Assembly (NCBI RefSeq): GCF_029338275.1
Contig: NZ_CP119789.1
Coordinates: 1 to 64,000, forward strand
Reading direction: 5' to 3'
Length of the DNA: 64,000 bases
DNA from: Haloarcula ordinaria
Lineage (GTDB): Archaea > Halobacteriota > Halobacteria > Halobacteriales > Haloarculaceae
A program made the translations under genes and the position numbers. Under the pieces are notes generated by a model. That model made no database searches. It had not been told where the DNA came from and saw nothing but the letters and a program-made list of their open reading frames with translations. This document shows, in pieces, positions 41,790 through 50,021 of this stretch; position 1 is the first letter of the stretch, and each line of letters begins with the position of its first letter.

Positions 41790-42367
41790 CGGTCGACTGG
41801 CCCGCCGGGTTCGAGCGTACCGACGCGGCGCACCGCTCCCCGAATCGGAACTTCGAGGTGACGCTGCACGACGCCGTCGAAGATCTCGACGCGGAGATGG
41901 ACCGCCTGGGTGTCGACGACTGGCGGCTCTCGACGGCGATGGACCACCAGAGCCAGAATCCGAACTACCCGTACGCGAGCCAGCCAGAGCCCGAGGACCC
42001 GAGCGTTGTCCTCCACTGGTCGATGGACGGCGAACAGTTCGCCATCGCCTGTGATGCATACAGCCGCGTCCGTGACAACCTCCGCACCATCGGCCTGTAC
42101 GTCCGCGAGAAGCGCAAGATGGAGAATCGGCCGGTCACCACTGGCGAGAGCGAGTTCGCGAACGCTCGTCTGCCGAGCGGTGACGAGGATGCGGTCGTCG
42201 CTTCACCGCCACCGCATGAGGTGCTCGACGTCTCACCCGACGCACCTGATGGCGTCGTCGAGGCTGCCTACCGTGAGAAGACGAAGACGATGCATCCGGA
42301 TCACGGCGGTAGCACCGAAGATTTTCAGCGACTGAAACGAGCAAAGGAGGCGATGTTGGATGTCTGA
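41786..42367 (+). CDS. J-domain (DnaJ-like) protein
   Basis: The 193-residue protein starts MTVDWPAGFERTDAAHRSPN. The N-terminal 130 residues are of unknown fold (WRLSTAMDHQSQNPNYPYAS...YSRVRDNLRTIGLYVREK). The C-terminal 55 residues form a J-domain with the invariant HPD (TMHPDHGGSTEDFQRLKRAKEAM). J-domains stimulate Hsp70/DnaK. In viruses and plasmids such proteins recruit the host chaperone to replication or assembly. It overlaps both neighbours (4 and 8 bases). Confidence 0.8.
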   Translation: MTVDWPAGFERTDAAHRSPNRNFEVTLHDAVEDLDAEMDRLGVDDWRLSTAMDHQSQNPNYPYASQPEPEDPSVVLHWSMDGEQFAIACDAYSRVRDNLRTIGLYVREKRKMENRPVTTGESEFANARLPSGDEDAVVASPPPHEVLDVSPDAPDGVVEAAYREKTKTMHPDHGGSTEDFQRLKRAKEAMLDV

Positions 42368-42590
42368 AGAGGACGACGCGTTCGAATTCGAGGCGAAGAT
42401 CCAGCGGGGAAACGGTACTGACGACCGCGATACGTTCAAGGCGAAGGTCAGTGCGAACACGATCGACGAGCTGGACGAGCGCGTTCAGGAGATCCGCTCG
42501 AAGATCGAGGACTGGGCGGTCGAGTTTCGTCACATCCAGCCCGACGACGAGCAGCAGCTGCCGGAGGACCAGGCGACGCTCGTAAACTGA
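42360..42590 (+). CDS. Small acidic protein of the cassette
   Basis: The 76-residue protein starts MSEEDDAFEFEAKIQRGNGT. The pattern (FKAKVSANTIDELDERVQEIRSKIEDWAVEFRHIQP) suggests a two-strand, long-helix fold. Small proteins of this type are frequent beside haloarchaeal proviral integrases. It overlaps the J-domain gene. Confidence 0.6.
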   Translation: MSEEDDAFEFEAKIQRGNGTDDRDTFKAKVSANTIDELDERVQEIRSKIEDWAVEFRHIQPDDEQQLPEDQATLVN

Positions 42591-42598
42591 TAAGCGAA

Positions 42599-42780
42599 TT
42601 GCGTCAGCAGTGCGGTCAGGCCCACTGGTGGAGATCCGGTTCGATTCCGGATGGGTCACTCGACAGCGAGCGGGCCCAGGGTACCAATCTGCCCCGCTCG
42701 CTGTCACTGGAGAGACCCATGCAGGACCACACAGAGTACGGATTTGGTAGTTTCGGCCACGGTGGAGGTGTTGCTGTCGC
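42599..42780 (+). other. Structured segment upstream of the integrase, tRNA T-arm-like plus long hairpin
   Basis: Within this 180-base gap, TCCGG-TTCGATT-CCGGA (about 42638-42654) is a perfect T-arm of a tRNA (five-base stem, canonical seven-base loop). Directly downstream, GACAGCGAGCGGG pairs with CCCGCTCGCTGTC (13-base perfect stem), and an outer TGGGTC/GACCCA stem encloses it. No complete tRNA cloverleaf could be drawn. It may be the attachment region (tRNA 3' end) of the integrase, or a structured RNA or leader. Confidence 0.5.
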
Positions 42781-43961
42781 GTGAGCGACGATGAACGCGA
42801 TGCCGACGAGTTGCTGGACGAGCTCCGGGAGATCGTCGACGAAGAGCCAGACCTCGAATCGGTCGAGCCTCGCGAAGCGTTCGATATCTGGATGAAGCAG
42901 CAGGACATGGCCGAGTCGACGGCCCAGTCCTACCGCTACCGGATCAAGCCGTTTCTGGATTTCCTCGATGAGCGCGGCATCGACGATTTAAGCGAGGTGT
43001 CGACTCGGCACATCAAGGAGTTCGAGGCGCTTCGGTGGTCTTCGGACCTCCAGACGAACACCTTGAACAACCAGTTCGGGACGCTTCGGCAGTGGCTGCA
43101 GTACTGTCGCGACCTGAAAGCGGTCTCCGAGGACGTCGTCGCGGCGATCGAGGTGCCGGACCTTTCGAAAGAGGAGCGTGTGAACACGGCGAAGCTGGTC
43201 ACCGAGCGTGCCCAGCAGATCCTCGAGGACCTGGACCGCTACCGGTACGCGTCTCGAGAGCACGTTCTGTTCCTCTTGCTGTGGCGGACCACGGCTCGGC
43301 TCGGTACGATTCGATCGCTGGACCTTGATGACCTTTACCTCGATGATGGCGACCGCGATCGCCTCCGGGCCGATCTCAAAAGCCAGGGGTACGCGCCACA
43401 CGTCGTCGAGAGCATCCTCGATGAGGCATCTCTCCCGTTTCTCTATCCCCAGCATCAGCCGGATTCGGAGACGCCGTTGAAGAACAAGCAAGGAGGTAGT
43501 CGCGTCATCAACATCGCCGACTGGGTCGCGGAAGTTCTCCAGGACTATATCCGTGTCAATCGTGCCGACGTGACTGATGAATTTGGCCGTCGGCCGCTGC
43601 TGACCTCGAAGAAGGGCGGCGGCCGGTTGTCGAAGTCGGCGATGCGGAATTGGATTTATATCCTCACCCAGCCGTGCGAATTCGGCGGTCCGTGTCCGCA
43701 CGACCGAGATCCGGAGGAGTGCGAGGCTCGCGAGCACGGTCACGGGTCGAAGTGCCCTGCTCGCGGAGTCCGCATAAGATTCGGACTGGTTCGATCACTC
43801 ACCACCGTGATCGAGGCTGGCCGATTCCGGATCTCTCGGAGAAGGCGAACACCAGCGAGGAGCTGATAGAGGGCGTTTACGACCAGCCAGAACAGTTGGT
43901 TCGCGGCGCGTCGCGGCGCGAACATCTCGACAAACTCGACGATTCTGACCACGATTCATGA
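42781..43961 (+). pseudogene. int: Tyrosine integrase, frameshifted near the 3' end
   Basis: The GTG start gives MSDDERDADELLDELREIVD. The N-terminal core-binding domain is present (AFDIWMKQQDMAESTAQSYRYRIKPFLDFL), then the catalytic domain with TARLGTIRSLDLDDL (first Arg). After KCPAR near 43760 the frame must change to read SPHKIRTGSITHHRDRGWPI (His-x-x-Arg region) and ELIEGVYDQP (likely Tyr), ending at 43961. The size of about 390 residues suits haloarchaeal proviral integrases. A one-base error could restore it. It closes the cassette and probably marks one end of the integrated element. Confidence 0.75.
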
Positions 43962-44290
43962 GTGACAATACAGACATGAATCCGGGCAGGATTGCATGCG
44001 AATCGCCGGACGGCACCGTAGTGTCCTCGGCGGTCCCACTACCACTTTTTACGAGGGAGGGTTTCCTCGTAAAAACTTGGGAAAAAGCCGGAAGCGCGGC
44101 AGGCCGCGCTTCCGGTGAAACGCCTCGCTTCGCTCGGCGTATGCGTGCGTCGAGGACTATCCGTGGCTGGGGCGTGGTTTGTATCCGTCAGCAATTCGTC
44201 TTGAATACGTCGTGGAAAAGGAGAGAACCGGCGAGGGTCGCAACTGCTCGGGCGACCCGGGGAGCGCGATCGGCTACAGGTCAGTCGTAG
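43958..44290 (+). CDS. Doubtful frame after the integrase
   Basis: An ATG at 43958 overlaps the frame-corrected integrase stop (ATGA) and opens MSDNTDMNPGRIACESPDGT. After about 30 residues the frame runs through two hairpins and becomes Arg-rich, unlike haloarchaeal protein. It could be a gene truncated at the element's boundary. The true product, if any, is probably short. Confidence 0.25.
   Translation: MSDNTDMNPGRIACESPDGTVVSSAVPLPLFTREGFLVKTWEKAGSAAGRASGETPRFARRMRASRTIRGWGVVCIRQQFVLNTSWKRREPARVATARATRGARSATGQS
44046..44115. terminator. Two strong tandem hairpins
   Basis: TTTTTACGAGG pairs with CCTCGTAAAAA at 44046-44056/44065-44075 (11 bases). CCGGAAGCGCGG pairs with CCGCGCTTCCGG at 44088-44099/44104-44115 (12 bases). 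They lie between the integrase and the minus-strand chromosomal gene. A bidirectional transcription barrier or the outer boundary of the element is plausible. Confidence 0.55.
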
Positions 44291-44562
44291 ATCTCGATCC
44301 GGCCGTTCGAATGCACGACGACTGGGTACCCGTTGTAGTGGAAGAACACCCCACCGTCGACACGCGTCGAGGTCTTGGTCGGCGAGAACAGGTGTTCGAG
44401 TGCTTCCGGGTCGATGTAGTCGTAAAGCGGGGGCAGGTCTGTCCACTCGGTGCCGGTGAATTCGGCCATCGCCTCGATGAGAACCTGGACGAGTCCGTCG
44501 ACGGTGGTCCAGTCGTGGTCGTTGGAGTACGAGGCGTCGCCGGATGCTGCGATAGATTCCAT
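44281..44562 (-). CDS. HalOD1 output-domain protein
   Basis: The 93-residue protein starts MESIAASGDASYSNDHDWTT. It shows the HalOD1 pattern: VDGLVQVLIEAMAEFTGTEWTDLPPLYDYIDPEALEHLFS, then VFFHYNGYPVVVHSNGRIEIYD. These small haloarchaeal domains occur alone or fused to receivers. Their biochemical role is not established. It lies just upstream of the large Bat-type regulator on the same strand's downstream side. Confidence 0.8.
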   Translation of the reverse strand: MESIAASGDASYSNDHDWTTVDGLVQVLIEAMAEFTGTEWTDLPPLYDYIDPEALEHLFSPTKTSTRVDGGVFFHYNGYPVVVHSNGRIEIYD

Positions 44563-44649
44563 AGTAGAGAGATGACAGAGACCGGCAAGAGCGCTCGTAC
44601 TACTCACTACAACACGTCTGTGCAGTCCTCTAGTCATCTAGAGTAGTGC

Positions 44650-47600
44650 CTAGCCCAGGATGGCCTCGACGAGTTTCCGCTCGCCGGCTCTGAGGTGGTA
44701 CTGGAACGTCGAGGACGCGATGTCGTGGGCCGTAGCCAGTTCCTCGCTGGTACTCTGACGGGGCCACTCGTAGAAGCCACCGAACAGTGCCGTCTCCAAG
44801 ACCGAGAGCTGTTTCTCCGTCAACTCCTCGACGAGACTCGCACGGAGTGACTCGGGCGTCTCGAGGGCGTCCGAATGGGCTCGTCGAGCCACCAGTTCCA
44901 GGTCCTGGTACACGCCGCCCAGCGATTCGACGAGCGCCCGGACGGACGTGTCACTGGGGACGTCCAGCGTGAGCACCGTCCCGTCGTCGTCGAGTGAGAG
45001 GTCGGTGAGCCGGCAGTCGTGGGTCGCCAGTATCCCGAACAGCGTGGATTGCTCGATCGTGAGCTGGTACAGGCCGGTCCCGTTGCGGGACGAGAGCGGT
45101 GCGATCGACCGGACGAACGCCAGTTCGTCGACGGCGCGTTCGAACTCGTCGTGGGTCTCCCCGGTGACTCTCACGAAGACGCGAACGGTGTCGGACTCCT
45201 CGAGGACGGCACCGGAGATCTCGATGGGGGACCCAGCCACCTTCGCGAGTTGATTCGAGAAGAGTCGCTCGTCGCGGATCACGACCTCGACCTGGGCGAG
45301 TGAGCCAGTCTCGGGAGGCGTCCCCCCAGCGAGGTTCTGGACGGCGTAGCCGATGATGTCACCCAGTTCGTCGAGGATCCCGTCCCTGGGCTCGAACGGG
45401 TCGGTCTCCGTCCCGTAGATGACGAGGACGGTTGCGTGCTCCCCAGTGTGGGCGATCGGCACCACGGCGACCGATCGGTAGCCGGTGTTGAGTGCGTGCC
45501 CGCGCAGGGGCTCCCACGCGTCGTTCTCGAGGATGTTCCGGGCAGTCTGGACCGTCTGGGTCCTGGCAACCTCGGCCACCATGTCGCGAATCGGCGACTC
45601 CCCGTCGTTCGTCCGGAGGTACTCGACGTACTCGGCGTCCAGGCCGTCCCAGTGCTCGATCTCGAAGCCGCCGGTCGCCGTGTCGTACCGGCCGACCCAG
45701 GCCGCCGTGTACTGCGGTGTCGAGGCGAACGTCTCACAGACGCCGCGCCAGATATCCGCTCCGGACTTCGACTGGACGACCGTCCGGACGGTGTCACGGA
45801 TGATGCCGTTCAGTCGGTCGAGCTGTTCCAGCCGGTCGTTTTGCTGTCGCATCCGGTCGATCCGGTCCCGGCGTTCCTGTTCGTGTTCCACCCCGTCCAG
45901 CGCCGCGTGGACGCTCTCTCGAAGCAAGTTCGCCGTCTCGCGCTGGGTGGGCGAGAGCGTCGTCGCACTGGTCGTCCCGGTCACGAGTACACCGTGGGTG
46001 TGGACGGGGACCACGAACACCGAGGCGAAGGGGAGCGGCGGGACGGTTCCGTCGGCGGCCTCGACCGACTCGAAGAAGGTGGGGGTCCCACCGGTGAACG
46101 TCTCCCAGACCAGTCCTGAGTCGCAGGACTCGAGGTCCGGGGACGCTCCCGATCGGTGTGACTGTGCCACCGGGCTCAGTTGTGTGTCGCCGTCGAATTC
46201 GTAGACGACTGTGCCGTCGAACTCGAGCAGTTCGGTCGTGGTCTCCGCGGCGATCGCACAGATGGCGGCGACGTCCTCGGCACGGGACAGTTCCTGGGAG
46301 CACTCGTGTAACCGCGAGAGCACCTGTTCGTACTGGTGACGGTCGGTGACGTCCTGCTGGAATCCGACGAAGTTCGCGACGGTTCCGTCCTCGTCTTCCA
46401 CCGGGGCGATGGTGAGGCCGTTCCAGAACTCCGTGCCGTCCTGCCGGTAGTTCAGAATGTCACAGGAGAGCGATTCGCCGGCATCTATCGCGGTGCGCAG
46501 GTCATCGACCGTCCCGTCATCGGTGGCAGGTCCCTGCAGGAAGCGACAGTTCTGCCCGTGGATGTCGTCCGAACGATAGCCCGTCAACTGCCGGAAGCTA
46601 TCGTTCGCGTAGACCAGCGGGTTGTCCGGCGCCGTGGCGTCGGAGATGGTGATGCCGATCGGGGCGGCCGTCAGGACCCGCTCTTTCAGTTCGAGTTCCT
46701 CCGCTCTCGCCTTCCGCTCGGAGACGTCACGGACCAGCCCCTGGACCGCCGTCACAGCGCCGTCGGGACCAGCGACTGGACTGGCGTTGATCTCGACGGG
46801 AACGTCCGCACCGTCGGAATCGGCCAACGTCGTCTCGAATCCCCGGACGATCTCACCCTCGGTGACACGCTCGAAGTGCTCGAACACCGACTCCGTGGGA
46901 CCCGGGGCAAGGAGCGACGCGAAGTGGTCGCCGACGAGGTCGTCAGGGTCGTACCCCAGGAGCGCCTCGACGACGGGCGAGACGTACTCGATAGTCCCGT
47001 CGACCGTCATACGGAATACCGCGTCCGGACTCAGTTCGGCGATCTCCCGGAACCGCGCCTCGCTGTCACGGAGTCGCTGTTCGGCCCGCTGGCGTTCGAT
47101 CGCCGTCGCCAGGACGTTCACGGCGTTTTTGACGAAGGTAACCTCATCCGAGGAGAACTCCCGGGAGGTTCTGGAGTGGGTCCCGAAGACGCCCCACGGG
47201 TCGTCGGTCGGCCCGACGACGGAGATGCCGCTTCGAACGTCGTGGTCGGACAGGAGCGTCGGGAGCGAGAACCGCGTCTCCGCGGCGGTGTCCTCGACGA
47301 CGACGGGGTCCGAGACCGAGAGCGTGTACCCTGCCTGTGACTCCGCCGTCGCCTCGACGGTCGCCGAACCGACGGTCCCGTCGTCCCAGCCGACGCCGGC
47401 GACCACGTCGAACACGTCACGGTCGGGTGCGAGTTTCAGGACCGTCGAGTAGTCCATCTCGAGCAGGTCCGTGATTTCGGAGACCAGCCGGTCGGCGAGG
47501 CGGTCGGGGTCTGCCCCCTCGAGCGCGTCCTGACTGAGTTCCGCGAGCATCTCGAACTGCTGTTCACGCCGGTCCTGGGCCCGTTCCTCCCGACGCGCCC

Positions 47601-47970
47601 TGACTGCCTTCTCGACCCGGTCCATCAGAACCGCGTACTGGTCACTCCCTGCCTCTTTCCGGACGTAGTCGGTGACGCCCGCAGAGATCGCCTGACTGGC
47701 GGTCCGCTCGGTCCCCCGTCCGGTAAACAGGATAAACGGAAGGTCGACGTCGTCCGCTCGCACCCGCTCGAAGAAGTCCAGTCCGTCGACGTCAGGCATC
47801 TCGTAATCGCTGACGATGCAGTCGACTGCCTCGGATTCCAGCAGGTCGACCGCTGTCGCCACGTCCGGCGCGGACAGGACGTCGACCCCCTCGAAATCGA
47901 CCTCGACCACGTCGGCCAGCAGATCACGGACCGCAGAATCGTCGTCGACGTGGAGAATAGTAATAGGCAC
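44650..47970 (-). CDS. Bat-type multi-domain regulator (REC-GAF-PAS-LOV-GAF-GAF-HTH)
   Basis: The 1106-residue protein begins with a receiver domain (HVDDDSAVRDLL, CIVSDYEMPD with the phospho-acceptor Asp). It continues with a GAF domain, a PAS domain (FREIAELSPDAVFRMTVDG) and a LOV-type PAS containing GQNCRFLQG with the flavin-adduct Cys. Two further GAF segments follow, then a Bat linker and a C-terminal helix-turn-helix (LTEKQLSVLETALFGGFYEWPRQSTSEELA). Bat proteins activate bop and related genes in response to light and oxygen. The Cys suggests blue-light sensing here. An AT-rich TATATAATTAATA stretch lies within 30 bases of the start. Confidence 0.9.
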   Translation of the reverse strand: MPITILHVDDDSAVRDLLADVVEVDFEGVDVLSAPDVATAVDLLESEAVDCIVSDYEMPDVDGLDFFERVRADDVDLPFILFTGRGTERTASQAISAGVTDYVRKEAGSDQYAVLMDRVEKAVRARREERAQDRREQQFEMLAELSQDALEGADPDRLADRLVSEITDLLEMDYSTVLKLAPDRDVFDVVAGVGWDDGTVGSATVEATAESQAGYTLSVSDPVVVEDTAAETRFSLPTLLSDHDVRSGISVVGPTDDPWGVFGTHSRTSREFSSDEVTFVKNAVNVLATAIERQRAEQRLRDSEARFREIAELSPDAVFRMTVDGTIEYVSPVVEALLGYDPDDLVGDHFASLLAPGPTESVFEHFERVTEGEIVRGFETTLADSDGADVPVEINASPVAGPDGAVTAVQGLVRDVSERKARAEELELKERVLTAAPIGITISDATAPDNPLVYANDSFRQLTGYRSDDIHGQNCRFLQGPATDDGTVDDLRTAIDAGESLSCDILNYRQDGTEFWNGLTIAPVEDEDGTVANFVGFQQDVTDRHQYEQVLSRLHECSQELSRAEDVAAICAIAAETTTELLEFDGTVVYEFDGDTQLSPVAQSHRSGASPDLESCDSGLVWETFTGGTPTFFESVEAADGTVPPLPFASVFVVPVHTHGVLVTGTTSATTLSPTQRETANLLRESVHAALDGVEHEQERRDRIDRMRQQNDRLEQLDRLNGIIRDTVRTVVQSKSGADIWRGVCETFASTPQYTAAWVGRYDTATGGFEIEHWDGLDAEYVEYLRTNDGESPIRDMVAEVARTQTVQTARNILENDAWEPLRGHALNTGYRSVAVVPIAHTGEHATVLVIYGTETDPFEPRDGILDELGDIIGYAVQNLAGGTPPETGSLAQVEVVIRDERLFSNQLAKVAGSPIEISGAVLEESDTVRVFVRVTGETHDEFERAVDELAFVRSIAPLSSRNGTGLYQLTIEQSTLFGILATHDCRLTDLSLDDDGTVLTLDVPSDTSVRALVESLGGVYQDLELVARRAHSDALETPESLRASLVEELTEKQLSVLETALFGGFYEWPRQSTSEELATAHDIASSTFQYHLRAGERKLVEAILG

Positions 47971-48218
47971 AATTCTATATAATTAATACTTCAGAGGATA
48001 AAAATATACCCCCCAGTGATATGTTGCCAGCGGGCCCGTCCCGGCCGAACTCGTGGTTCTTGGGTCGACGACTGTCGCGACTCCAATGGTGCTCACGCGA
48101 ATGTGACACGGTGACGCTCTCACCGTGACTGGTGGACCGCACAGAGGCCTGCCAGTGGCGCAGACTCGGTCAGTCCCACCATCCAGACATATTTACCCCG
48201 CCCTGTCCTTGCATCGAC
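47971..48218. promoter_or_regulatory. Divergent intergenic region between bat-type gene and moaB
   Basis: About 250 bases. AT-rich ATAATTAATAC and AAAAATATACC near 47980-48010 serve the minus-strand regulator. ACATATTTACC near 48187-48197 is a TATA-like box about 25 bases before the moaB ATG. No gene was seen inside. Confidence 0.5.
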
Positions 48219-49143
48219 ATGGTCGATTTCCAGTCTCGCGACACGCGCCGGGGGCTCGGCGGTGGCGACGACGATGACGAAGACGACGAGGAAACCGTGG
48301 CCGAGGAATCGGTAGCCGAGAGCGAGGACGAGACACCCACCGAAGACGAATCGGCCGAACCAGTCGACGGTGACTCGGCGGACGACGACGAGGCCGCGAC
48401 GGAACCGCCAGAGACGACTGCCGACGAATCACAGGGAGACGCGACGGCCGCCGAACAGGCCGCCGACCCGCTCGCGTCGGAGTCCGAGAGCGAGGCCGAG
48501 TCGGGCGAGCGAACAGACGAGCAGGATGCACAGTCGAATACGACACAGCAAACAGAGGCTGGGCCGGTTGGGAGCAAGGCGGCCGCACCGAAACAGGACG
48601 CGCCGGCGGCGCAGTCTCCGAGCGTCGCTGCGGCGGTCGTCACCATCGGTATCGAAGGTGATGGCGACGACCCTACGAGCGAGCAGATGGTCGCAGCGCT
48701 CCAGCGGGCCGGCCACACGGTCGTCACCCGCGAGCGCCTGCGGGGCAACTTCGACGGCGTCCAGCAGTCCGTCGACGCCCTGGTCGGCCGTGAAGACGTC
48801 GACGTCGTCGTCACGGCGGGGGGGCACCGGCATCAGGGGCAACGAGATTGCCATCGAGGCGGTCCATCCCCTGCTGGAGAAGGCGTTGCCGGGCTTCGGT
48901 GAGGCGTTCCGCACGCTCCTGTTCGACCACATCGGGACCGGCATCGTCGCGGTCCGAACGACCGCCGGCGTCGCGAAGTCGACGCCGGTGTTCTGTCTGC
49001 CCGGCGACCCTGAGGCCGCCGCGCTGGGCGTTGAAGAGATCGTCGCGCCAGAGGCCGGCGAACTGGTCGCCCATCTAGAGAACAAGAGTAGCCCGTTCTG
49101 GCCGCACCACTGCCGTTTTGTCCGTCGCGTCCATCCTGTGCCC
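48219..49143 (+). CDS. moaB: MoaB-type molybdenum cofactor protein with acidic extension (single frameshift)
   Basis: The start MVDFQSRDTRRGLGGGDDDD is followed by a Glu/Asp/Thr-rich extension of about 135 residues. The MoaB/MogA domain then reads VAAAVVTIGIEGDGDDPTSEQMVAALQRAGH. At 48819-48825 a run of seven G where six are needed breaks the frame within TAGGTGIRGNEIAIEAV, the conserved molybdopterin-binding loop. The domain resumes normally (FCLPGDPEAAALGVEEIVAPEAG). The gene product adenylates or binds molybdopterin. The homopolymer position makes a sequencing error likely. No in-frame stop occurs before the next gene, so the exact end is uncertain. Confidence 0.75.
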
Positions 49144-49968
49144 ATGGAGACCATTCACGCCCAGGGGGCCGAGATCCCCGCGCTCGGCCTGGGGACCTGG
49201 CAGCTGACCGGGCAGGCGTGTCGCGAGACCGTCTCGACCGCCCTCGAGCTAGGGTACCGACACGTCGACACCGCACAGGCGTACGGCAACGAGCGACAGG
49301 TCGGCGCGGGTATCGAGGACGCCGACGTAGACCGCGACGACATCTTCCTGGTGACGAAACTCGACGTCCGGAACCGCACCGCGGAGCGCGTCCGCCGGTC
49401 GGCCCGCGAGAGCCTCGAGAAACTGGGGACTGACTACCTCGACCTGCTGCTCATCCACCAGCCGAACATCCCGTTCCTGGCCTCGCTGGACGAGACGCTG
49501 GACGCGATGAACGACCTCGTCGACGAGGGGGTCGTCCGACACATCGGCGTCAGCAACTTTCCGACGGGGATGCTCGGGCGGGCCCGCGAGACGTCGGTGG
49601 CGCCCATCCTCACCGACCAGGTGCAGTACCACCCTTACTGGGACCAGCGAAAACTCCTGACTTACTGTCAGATCCACGACGTGCTGCTGACGGCCTACAG
49701 TCCGCTGGCCCGCGGCGGCGTCCTCGACGACCCGGTGCTCGTCACGGTGGGGAACCGCTACGGCAAGTCCCCGGCACAGGTCGCCCTGCGGTGGCTGGTC
49801 CAGCAGGAGGGCGTGGTCACCGTTCCGAAGGCGTCGAGTCGCGCGCACCTCGAAGAGAACCTCGCGGTCTTCGATTTCGAGCTGACCGACGAGGAGATGG
49901 CGCGAATCCGGAACCCGGACCGTGTGAAGACCGGGCTGCATTTCCTGCGCTCGCAGCTGCCGTTCTGA
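49144..49968 (+). CDS. Aldo/keto reductase
   Basis: The 274-residue protein starts METIHAQGAEIPALGLGTWQ. The AKR tetrad is visible: Asp and Tyr in HVDTAQAYGNE, Lys in FLVTKLDV and His in LLLIHQPN. NADPH-binding residues lie in TVPKASSRAHLEENL. The protein reduces small aldehydes or keto acids (family resembles 2,5-diketo-gluconate reductases); the natural substrate is unknown. It is read in the same frame as the end of moaB without an intervening stop. Confidence 0.88.
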   Translation: METIHAQGAEIPALGLGTWQLTGQACRETVSTALELGYRHVDTAQAYGNERQVGAGIEDADVDRDDIFLVTKLDVRNRTAERVRRSARESLEKLGTDYLDLLLIHQPNIPFLASLDETLDAMNDLVDEGVVRHIGVSNFPTGMLGRARETSVAPILTDQVQYHPYWDQRKLLTYCQIHDVLLTAYSPLARGGVLDDPVLVTVGNRYGKSPAQVALRWLVQQEGVVTVPKASSRAHLEENLAVFDFELTDEEMARIRNPDRVKTGLHFLRSQLPF

Positions 49969-50021
49969 GCCGAGGCAGTCGAGAGAGCAACTGTTAGGGG
50001 CCTCCCCCGCTACCGGCCTGT

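Noticed and set aside
42585..42660. A complete tRNA gene
   Set aside because: The T-arm is perfect, but no matching 5' acceptor strand, D-arm or anticodon arm could be placed; kept only as a T-arm-like structure.
48170..48814. A Ser-rich minus-strand open frame opposite moaB
   Set aside because: It is the antisense of the acidic repeat-rich extension of moaB; the Ser runs come from complementary GAx codons.
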